A DNA stretch of 8,484 bases, taken from Caldifarciminota bacterium. GTDB taxonomy: Bacteria; Hydrothermota; 32-111; QNBC01. Where the stretch lies: assembly GCA_015486655.1 (NCBI GenBank), contig WFRF01000051.1:1-8484 (forward strand), in the 5' to 3' direction. Below, in pieces: positions 1 through 5,470 of this stretch. Under the pieces are notes generated by a model that did not search any database, had not been told where the DNA came from, and saw only the letters and a list, made by a program, of their open reading frames with translations. Every line of letters begins with the position of its first letter. Position 1 is the first letter of the stretch. The translations under genes and the position numbers were made by a program.

Positions 1-368
1 AACTGGACGGAAAGGATGCCGAGACATTGATTAACAACGGATGTCAGATGATTGTGGAAGTTTCAAACATGGGATGTACCGCAGAAGCAATGGAGCTGGC
101 AAACGAAAAAATTATCTATGCTCCCGGTAAAGCAGTAAATGCCGGTGGTGTGGCTGTTTCCGGTCTTGAAATGTCACAGAACAGTATGAGATTGAGCTGG
201 ACTTCCACAGAGGTTGACGAGAGACTTCACAACATTATGAAAAATATTCACGATGTTTGTATAAATGCGTCGGAAGAGTACGGCTTAGGTGACAATTATG
301 CTGTTGGTGCAAATATAGCCGGATTCAAGAAAGTTGCCGATTCGATGATAGACCAGGGATTGGTTTAA
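1..368 (+). CDS. Glutamate dehydrogenase, C-terminal part (cut by window edge)
   Basis: This is the C-terminal 121 residues of a hexameric-type glutamate dehydrogenase, which interconverts L-glutamate with 2-oxoglutarate and ammonium using NAD(P). The reading frame is open from the left edge (codons start at base 3), so no start codon is visible; the TTG at 27 is internal, because matching protein sequence continues upstream of it. Visible family motifs are APGKAVNAGGVAVSG, LEMSQNS and the C-terminal VGANIAGFKKVADSMIDQG. It aligns end to end with the neighbouring full-length paralog with one single-residue gap and about 60% identity by eye. The stretches KAVNAGGVxVSG, RLSWT, IHD and YGLG recall the NAD-linked enzyme of Clostridium symbiosum (from memory), so a different cofactor from the neighbour is possible. 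The nucleotide-binding fold lies outside the window, so this is untested. It ends in TAA just before a strong terminator and is therefore not co-transcribed by default with the next gene. Confidence 0.95.
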   Translation, partial: LDGKDAETLINNGCQMIVEVSNMGCTAEAMELANEKIIYAPGKAVNAGGVAVSGLEMSQNSMRLSWTSTEVDERLHNIMKNIHDVCINASEEYGLGDNYAVGANIAGFKKVADSMIDQGLV

Positions 369-374
369 TTTTTT

Positions 375-413
375 AATAGGAGGAGTCGTAAGAACGACTC
401 CTCCTATTTTTTT
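375..413 (+). terminator. Strong intrinsic terminator after the first glutamate dehydrogenase
   Basis: A perfect 15-bp stem (375-389 with 394-408) closes on the 4-nt loop AAGA and runs straight into a T tract (407-413). It starts 6 bases after the stop codon. The reverse strand has no U tract after the stem, so it acts in the + direction only. It separates the two glutamate dehydrogenase genes into different transcription units. Confidence 0.95.
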
Positions 414-436
414 GTACTTTTTTATAGTTTTGCATA

Positions 437-453
437 ATGTTATATTACACAAT
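437..453 (+). repeat. Copy A of a 17-bp motif shared with the leader of the 92-aa gene
   Basis: ATGTTATATTACACAAT matches positions 5055-5071 in 16 of 17 bases, including an unbroken 13-mer. It lies about 30 bp upstream of the proposed -35 element of the complete glutamate dehydrogenase gene. It could be a regulator site or an upstream promoter element. No known operator was recognised, and chance similarity in AT-rich DNA is not excluded. Confidence 0.4.
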
Positions 454-484
454 CAAGTAACTTACATCCTCCCAAGAAATCTTC

Positions 485-512
485 TTGACAATATTTTATA
501 AAATGATATTCT
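485..512 (+). promoter_or_regulatory. Probable sigma70-type promoter of the complete glutamate dehydrogenase
   Basis: A consensus TTGACA at 485-490 is followed after 16 bp by TATTCT at 507-512, which matches 4 of 6 bases of the -10 consensus. This would place the transcription start near 519 and give a leader of roughly 48 bases. The -35 is convincing. The -10 is weaker, and other AT-rich hexamers nearby could serve instead. A small inverted repeat (AAGAA, ATC, TTCTT, 474-486) overlaps the -35. Confidence 0.55.
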
Positions 513-555
513 TTTTATAACCTTTATGGTTATTGTAATTAAAATAACTTAAATT

Positions 556-562
556 AAGGAGG
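556..562 (+). promoter_or_regulatory. Ribosome binding site of gdhA
   Basis: AAGGAGG is a full Shine-Dalgarno match and ends 4 bases before the ATG at 567. It fixes the start codon chosen for the complete glutamate dehydrogenase. Confidence 0.9.
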
Positions 563-566
563 ACGT

Positions 567-1910
567 ATGAACCAGTATGTGAACCGAGTCATGGAAGACC
601 TTAGAAACAGGTATCCTTGGGAAAAGGAGTTTCTGCAGGCAGCAAGCGAAGTTCTCGAATCTATCAGCCTCGTAGTGGAAAAAGAACCAAAATACGAGAA
701 AAATGCAATACTCGAGAGAATCGTTGAACCGGAAAGGGTTATTTTATTCAGAGTCCCATGGACTGATGATAACGGTAAAATACAAGTAAACAGAGGTTAC
801 AGGGTTCAATTCAACAGTGCAATAGGTCCTTATAAAGGCGGACTGAGATTCCACCCCACAGTGACCCTTGGTATTCTCAAGTTTCTTGGATTTGAACAGA
901 TTTTCAAAAACAGTTTGACCGGTCTCCCCATGGGCGGAGGAAAGGGCGGTTCCGATTTTAATCCCAAAGGAAAATCCGATGCAGAGGTGATGAGGTTCTG
1001 TCAATCCTTTATGAATGAATTATTCAGGCACATCGGTCCCGATACGGATGTACCGGCAGGAGACATCGGTGTTGGCGGAAGAGAAATAGGATTTCTGTTC
1101 GGACAGTATAAAAAACTAAGGAACGAATGGTCAGGTGTTTTAACGGGAAAGGGGTATAACTGGGGCGGAAGCTTAATTAGACCCGAAGCAACGGGTTACG
1201 GTGCCACCTATTTCGCAGAAGAGATGCTTAAAACAAAAGGTGAGAGCTTTGAAGGTAAAGTAGTAGCTATCTCAGGATCAGGGAATGTCGCTCAGTATGC
1301 CGTACAAAAGGTTACTGAACTCGGCGGAAAAGTTGTGACTCTCTCTGATTCCAGTGGCGTCATATACGACGAAAACGGTATTGATAAAGAAAAATGGGAA
1401 TTCGTAATGGAACTTAAGAACGTAAAACGCGGTAGGATTAAAGAATACGCAGAGAAATTCGGAGTTCCTTATTACGAAGGCAAGAGACCTTGGGAATTGG
1501 CAAAGTTCGATGTGGCCATGCCATGCGCAACACAGAATGAGCTTAACGGCACTGAAGCCGAAACATTGGTTAAAAACGGTGTAAAATGTGTTGTTGAAGG
1601 CGCAAATATGCCTTGTACTCCGGAAGCCATTGAAGTGTTCACCAAAAACGGTGTACTCTATGGTCCCGGAAAAGCAGCAAATGCAGGCGGAGTTGCAACC
1701 TCAGGTCTTGAAATGTCACAGAACAGCTTGAGACTCAGATGGACAAGAGAAGAAGTTGATGAGAAATTGCACAATATTATGATTGATATCCACAGAGAAG
1801 CATACGAAGCAGCAAAAGCATACGGTGTTCCGGGTAATTATATGCACGGTGCCAATATTGCGGGCTTTAAGAGAGTTGCGGATTCTATGATTGATCAGGG
1901 TATTGTGTAA
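567..1910 (+). CDS. gdhA: NADP-type glutamate dehydrogenase
   Basis: This is a complete 447-aa hexameric glutamate dehydrogenase, the usual length for bacterial NADP enzymes. It catalyses reductive amination of 2-oxoglutarate to glutamate, or the reverse, in the cytosol. The N-terminal substrate domain (about 1-200) holds GPYKGGLRF (K90), K114, LPMGGGKGG (catalytic K126) and PAGDIGVG (D166). The Rossmann domain (about 201-375) carries SGSGNVA at 236-242. After its second strand it reads SDSSG (260-264), as in NADP-dependent enzymes such as that of E. coli, which suggests NADP preference; this is inferred. The C-terminal helices include TSGLEMSQNS (S379) and GANIAGFKRVADSM. All expected active-site residues are present, so it should be active. 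The start is supported by AAGGAGG just upstream. It has its own promoter and terminator, so it is likely monocistronic, and it lies directly downstream of a divergent paralog. Confidence 0.97.
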   Translation: MNQYVNRVMEDLRNRYPWEKEFLQAASEVLESISLVVEKEPKYEKNAILERIVEPERVILFRVPWTDDNGKIQVNRGYRVQFNSAIGPYKGGLRFHPTVTLGILKFLGFEQIFKNSLTGLPMGGGKGGSDFNPKGKSDAEVMRFCQSFMNELFRHIGPDTDVPAGDIGVGGREIGFLFGQYKKLRNEWSGVLTGKGYNWGGSLIRPEATGYGATYFAEEMLKTKGESFEGKVVAISGSGNVAQYAVQKVTELGGKVVTLSDSSGVIYDENGIDKEKWEFVMELKNVKRGRIKEYAEKFGVPYYEGKRPWELAKFDVAMPCATQNELNGTEAETLVKNGVKCVVEGANMPCTPEAIEVFTKNGVLYGPGKAANAGGVATSGLEMSQNSLRLRWTREEVDEKLHNIMIDIHREAYEAAKAYGVPGNYMHGANIAGFKRVADSMIDQGIV

Positions 1911-1927
1911 CTTGCATACATGACAAT

Positions 1928-1960
1928 AAAAAAGGCAGGTTTAAAAACCTGCCTTTTTTT
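1928..1960 (+). terminator. Bidirectional terminator shared by gdhA and the convergent 986-aa gene
   Basis: A stem GGCAGGTTT (1934-1942) pairs with AAACCTGCC (1945-1953); in practice the tip probably opens to a 4-nt loop. It is flanked by six A on the left (1928-1933) and seven T on the right (1954-1960), so it gives a U tract on both strands. The two genes converge here with 48 bp between stop codons, and the minus-strand gene's TAA (1959-1961) overlaps the T tract. Confidence 0.92.
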
Positions 1961-4919
1961 ATGCGAAAATTATTGCTTTTCCGTTTCGTCCGTCTAATTT
2001 AACGGTAAAAGGTTCAGGACTCCTTACATGTGTGAAGTACTTTTTTTTCTCAACGATAGGAATTGATTTTATATGATGCCACTTAATTAAACCACCTTTG
2101 TAATCATAGGGGATGCTTATATATCCTATGTTCATTGCTATTATATTGTGTAAAAAATGGCTTCCTTGAGAATCTTCAATATATCTGTTTTTTAGCCCTA
2201 ATTCGATGATTACCTTTGCTCTGTTTATATTAGCCCATTTTACCGGAATCCCTAGAAATCTGTCATTTGACCCCCACCGGCCGGGGGCAATAAGAATGTA
2301 ACTTCTGTTTTCTCTTGCCATCTTTTTATTGAGCTCCTCAACTTCAATTTGCATGTCAAGGGTTTTGGTGGTATCAAACTTCTCAGGCTCGAGAAATATA
2401 ATGTCGTATATTTCTTTTATTACAGCATTACCGAGAGATTTATCGCTGTAAATAATAACATTTTCCTGTTTAATGTCCTTATCCGTAATTTCAATCTCTC
2501 CTTTACTGGGGATAAGGGGACGTATCTGCAATATGTAAAATTTAGGGAGAATATCTTTTTTTGCGTCTTTTGTTAAATCCATGGCGAATTCTATTTCAAC
2601 AGGAACCCCCATTGTATTTTCTCCTATCTCAAGAATCTCCGTCAGAATTTTAGCTAAGGGTATGTAATCGTATTTTAAAATACCGGAAAAAGTTATTATT
2701 CGGGGGCCTTTTGCATGCAGACTGTCTACTATACGATTGTTCTGATAGTCCCACACAGAAGCAATATGGTCTAAGACCCCATGTTCTTCGGCTAATTTAA
2801 TGGGTAATTTTACAAGTGTTGAATCTTCTCCCTTTCTTAAATCAAAATCATTTTGACTTATGTCAATTGCATAAAAATCGGTTTGAGAACTGCTCGATGA
2901 CTCATCCTGAAAAGAAGAACTTGCCGTTGGGTGTTTGGGACAAAATCTGAAACTTTTACCACCCTCGACTACTGATTTTCCAAGACCTATTGCAAGTGAT
3001 GCCACACCGTCTTCAGGTTTAGTTCCGTTACCAGGATAGAAATTATACGATTCGGTTACGCCGGAGAAATGGGGGTAATAATAATTATTGTGATAAGCAC
3101 CGACAATTTCCTGTATAACAATACCCATTTTCTCTTCTTCTATTTTATAGTCGAGACTCTCTATATATTGCCTTGCTGATTTCAGGAATATTGAGGAATA
3201 GACGAGTTTTATGGCATCTTCCAGATGTTTCAGACGAACCTTATTGCTCTTATGGTTGTTTGGAAGCATGTATGTTGCATAAACTCCGGCAAAGGGTTGC
3301 GATTGTGAATCTTCCAACAAACTGGAGGATCTCACAGCAATGGGATAATGTATTTTATCGATGAATTGCTCAAGTTTATGACGTATGTCGGGGGATAAGC
3401 TCCCTTTGAGAAATCTGTTTTTTATTTTTTCGTCGGAATCGCAGGAAATAAGGTCGTATAAATTGTTCTGTTCCATAAATAGGTCGTATTCATCCGTTCC
3501 GATTACTGCTGTTTTAGGTATTTTAATCATGGTATCTTTAAATTTTTTATCGAGATTGAGGTTTGCAATGAGTGAGTTTATAAAGGCAATACCCCTTCCC
3601 TTCCCGCCAAGAGACCCCATTTTCATGCGGACTATTTCAAAATCGGAAGAAAGGTTGGAGACATCGAAGTTTATTATTTTGCCTCTGTTTTTCTTCAATC
3701 GGATTTCTTTGAAAACATCGAGAAGGTATTTTCTTAATTGTTCCGTAGAGGAAAAATCTTCAAACTTTAAAGGTTTGATTTTCATTGCTATGTAAATCTC
3801 GCCTCTTGCAATAAGCCAGGCCGAAAAATGATTCCTCTTGCTGTGATAGACCAGTGATTCATAGGGCACTTCGGCAAGTATATTTTCAAATTCCAGCATT
3901 GTGTGTGCCCTGGCGATTTCCTTTCCGTTCTTGTCTCTGAATATAAAATCACCGAATCCGAGTTTCCTCACTATGAACTGTTCAAGTTCCTTTAAAAGTG
4001 TTTTCGATTTTTTGTATATGAAGTCGATATTTTCATTCTTTATTTTATTTCTGTTTTTAATATCGGAAGATTGTAATACAACAGGTATATCCAGCCTATC
4101 ATTTCTGATTTCGTGTATCAGTTTTATACCGGCTTCATCGTCAAGATCACCGTTATGGGGAAACTTTATATCGGAAATTACGCACAAAAGGTAATCCTTG
4201 TATTTTTCAAAAATTTCAATTGCCTCTTCATATGACTGAGCAAGTAGTATTTTAGGGCGAGCTCTCATTAAAAGATTCTTGTTTATATCGTTTAACTCTT
4301 CAAACACAACACGCTTTGTCTGCTTCATGATTTCCGTATATAAAAGAGGGAGGAAAATGGAATAATACTGAATGTTATCCTCTATTATTAATATAACCCT
4401 TACGAACCCTTTTTTCGTATCATTATTAACATTTTTCTTGTCTTCAATATATTTTATTATGGCGAGAAACAGCTTAGGATCCCCATTCCAGATGAATACA
4501 TTGTCAATATATTTAACATCGTTATATGTTTTTATAAGTGATATATCCGAGGCTACATTAAGAAGAAGTATAACAGGAGTCTGCGGATTGATCGATTTAA
4601 TTTTAGCTCCCAGTTCATACGGATTCATAGTTCCGATTCTCATCATTGTAATCACAAGATCGAAGTTGTTCTTCCGTATCGCTTCGATGGCTTCTTCACC
4701 TGTATGAACATTGGTTATGGTCGGAATATTTGACAAATTGAACTGTTGGTATTCATCAATGATCTGTTCCGAGAGAAAACCGTCCTGCTCGAGAATAAAC
4801 GCGTCATAATAGGTTGACACAAGAAGTATATTCCGGACTTTGAATTGCATTAAACTCTGAAATATCTCTTCGCCGAATTTATACCGTTTGAAATATTGGT
4901 CAAATGAGTTATTTTCCAT
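1959..4919 (-). CDS. Tandem receiver domains fused to a PEP-synthase-type ATP-binding domain
   Basis: This 986-aa protein is probably cytosolic, with no signal peptide or membrane segment seen. Residues about 28-155 form a receiver-like fold without phosphorylation residues. Residues about 173-320 form a second receiver with the acidic pair E180/D181, acceptor D250, S284 and K303. Residues about 430-805 resemble the N-terminal nucleotide-binding domain of PEP synthase/pyruvate phosphate dikinase: LGGKGRG (437-443), AVRSSSLLEDS (528-538), VIQEIVGA (601-608), VVEGGKSFRFCPKHP (650-664) and LQIRPL (797-802). A Ser-rich stretch (667-678) interrupts it. The phosphohistidine swivel domain and the PEP/pyruvate barrel are absent, so it cannot be an ordinary PEP synthase. 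The tail (about 820-986), with APGRWGS at 878-884, is unassigned. The ATG at 4919 is preceded by AGGAG (4923-4927) at short spacing. Similar proteins annotated as PEP/pyruvate-binding domain proteins are known; their function is not. A phosphorylation-gated phosphotransferase or kinase is inference. Confidence 0.88.
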   Translation of the reverse strand: MENNSFDQYFKRYKFGEEIFQSLMQFKVRNILLVSTYYDAFILEQDGFLSEQIIDEYQQFNLSNIPTITNVHTGEEAIEAIRKNNFDLVITMMRIGTMNPYELGAKIKSINPQTPVILLLNVASDISLIKTYNDVKYIDNVFIWNGDPKLFLAIIKYIEDKKNVNNDTKKGFVRVILIIEDNIQYYSIFLPLLYTEIMKQTKRVVFEELNDINKNLLMRARPKILLAQSYEEAIEIFEKYKDYLLCVISDIKFPHNGDLDDEAGIKLIHEIRNDRLDIPVVLQSSDIKNRNKIKNENIDFIYKKSKTLLKELEQFIVRKLGFGDFIFRDKNGKEIARAHTMLEFENILAEVPYESLVYHSKRNHFSAWLIARGEIYIAMKIKPLKFEDFSSTEQLRKYLLDVFKEIRLKKNRGKIINFDVSNLSSDFEIVRMKMGSLGGKGRGIAFINSLIANLNLDKKFKDTMIKIPKTAVIGTDEYDLFMEQNNLYDLISCDSDEKIKNRFLKGSLSPDIRHKLEQFIDKIHYPIAVRSSSLLEDSQSQPFAGVYATYMLPNNHKSNKVRLKHLEDAIKLVYSSIFLKSARQYIESLDYKIEEEKMGIVIQEIVGAYHNNYYYPHFSGVTESYNFYPGNGTKPEDGVASLAIGLGKSVVEGGKSFRFCPKHPTASSSFQDESSSSSQTDFYAIDISQNDFDLRKGEDSTLVKLPIKLAEEHGVLDHIASVWDYQNNRIVDSLHAKGPRIITFSGILKYDYIPLAKILTEILEIGENTMGVPVEIEFAMDLTKDAKKDILPKFYILQIRPLIPSKGEIEITDKDIKQENVIIYSDKSLGNAVIKEIYDIIFLEPEKFDTTKTLDMQIEVEELNKKMARENRSYILIAPGRWGSNDRFLGIPVKWANINRAKVIIELGLKNRYIEDSQGSHFLHNIIAMNIGYISIPYDYKGGLIKWHHIKSIPIVEKKKYFTHVRSPEPFTVKLDGRNGKAIIFA

Positions 4920-4939
4920 ACACTCCTCTTTATTGGGAT

Positions 4940-4968
4940 AATATATTGCAAATCTAATCTTTAATCAA
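4940..4968 (-). promoter_or_regulatory. Promoter of the 986-aa receiver/PEP-synthase-like gene
   Basis: Read on the minus strand, TTGATT (4963-4968) is followed after 17 bp by TATATT (4940-4945). That is an optimal spacing and 4 and 5 matches to consensus. The transcription start would fall near 4933, only about 14 bases before the ATG. A short leader is plausible, since AGGAG lies at 4923-4927. Confidence 0.6.
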
Positions 4969-5000
4969 GTATATAATTGTTTGAATAGTACGGGTGTATC

Positions 5001-5029
5001 TTGAACAAGGAATTGTTTGATGTTATAAT
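5001..5029 (+). promoter_or_regulatory. Promoter of the 92-aa gene
   Basis: TTGAAC (5001-5006), a 17-bp spacer and a perfect TATAAT (5024-5029) make one of the two best sigma70-type promoters in the window. Transcription would start near 5036, giving a leader of about 75 bases that contains the shared 17-bp motif at 5055-5071. It is divergent from the minus-strand promoter at 4940-4968, with about 30 bp between the two -35 elements. Confidence 0.75.
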
Positions 5030-5054
5030 ATTATGAAAAGAAAATTATCAAAGG

Positions 5055-5071
5055 ATGGTATATTACACAAT
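5055..5071 (+). repeat. Copy B of the shared 17-bp motif, in the leader of the 92-aa gene
   Basis: ATGGTATATTACACAAT matches the motif at 437-453 in 16 of 17 bases. Here it runs into a small inverted repeat TTACA, CAAT, TGTAA (5064-5077). If transcription starts near 5036, it lies downstream of the start, where a bound protein could act as a roadblock or the RNA could fold. Function is unknown. Confidence 0.4.
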
Positions 5072-5097
5072 TGTAAGATTTTGATAAAATAATGGAT

Positions 5098-5103
5098 AAG
5101 GAG
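5098..5103 (+). promoter_or_regulatory. Ribosome binding site of the 92-aa gene
   Basis: AAGGAG sits 7 bases before the ATG at 5111, an ideal spacing. This supports that the small reading frame is a real gene and fixes its start. Confidence 0.85.
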
Positions 5104-5110
5104 AATTAAC

Positions 5111-5389
5111 ATGGTTTTTGTGGGGTTTAGGAACCAGATAGGAAGAATGGATGTAAACGGCGTTATAAAGCATGTTAATCGTAATAAGGGAAAATACACA
5201 GAGGTTTATCTTTTGCACAAAAAACCTTTACATCCATCTGTGGAAAAATTAATTTATGATGCCGGATTTAAAACAATCCTAACGGATAATTTTAAAGGGG
5301 AGATAGCAAAACTAAAGGAAGAAAATGAAGTGGAAGTTCACGATTTGAATGATTTTGGTGACAGGGCTCTTTCCAGGGATATTTGCTGA
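5111..5389 (+). CDS. Small hypothetical protein (92 aa)
   Basis: I do not recognise this protein. It is short, charged and soluble-looking, with no signal peptide, membrane segment or Cys/His metal motif; its only Cys is the last residue. Residues about 29-70 alternate a hydrophobic strand (TEVYLLHKK), a helix-like stretch (HPSVEKLIYDAG), a second strand (FKTILTD) and a Lys/Glu-rich helix (FKGEIAKLKEENE). This suggests a compact alpha/beta fold, and no family can be named. Support for a real gene is good: a near-consensus promoter, an ideal ribosome binding site and a continuous frame. It is the only + strand gene between two minus-strand genes, divergent from the receiver/PEP-synthase-like gene and convergent with cstA. 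It might be a regulator or partner of the divergent gene, but that is only a guess from position. Confidence 0.75.
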   Translation: MVFVGFRNQIGRMDVNGVIKHVNRNKGKYTEVYLLHKKPLHPSVEKLIYDAGFKTILTDNFKGEIAKLKEENEVEVHDLNDFGDRALSRDIC

Positions 5390-5421
5390 TTTTTAATTAA
5401 TTATTTTTGTGAGAGGAAAAT

Positions 5422-5456
5422 TAACGGAGGCTCATCCTGTTGGTAAACCTCCGTTA
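5422..5456 (-). terminator. Hairpin between the 92-aa gene and cstA, probable cstA terminator
   Basis: A perfect 9-bp stem TAACGGAGG (5422-5430) pairs with CCTCCGTTA (5448-5456) across a 17-nt loop. On the minus strand it begins 14 bases after the cstA stop and is followed by TTAATTTT, a modest U-rich run. On the + strand no T run follows, so termination of the 92-aa gene here is less sure. The large loop makes it weaker than the other terminators in the window. Confidence 0.6.
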
Positions 5457-5470
5457 TACAATAATGGGAT

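Noticed and set aside
27..368. A separate small gene starting at TTG 27
   Set aside because: The same frame is open to the left edge, and the upstream codons (LDGKDAET) align with the paralog, so this is an internal codon of a longer gene.
437..453. A Rex (redox regulator) operator in the TATATTACACAAT motif
   Set aside because: The right half TACACAA resembles TTCACAA. With the required 4-bp spacing, the left half does not match TTGTGAA or TTGTTAA in either copy.
744..1004. An 86-aa frame antisense to gdhA
   Set aside because: It lies entirely within a well-recognised enzyme gene and has no start signals. Its protein sequence shows no family features.
3385..3795. A 136-aa + strand frame, with similar ones at 2349-2576, 3173-3364, 3901-4194 and 4372-4707
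   Set aside because: All are antisense to the 986-aa gene, whose motifs are conserved through these positions. They are shadows of its codon pattern.
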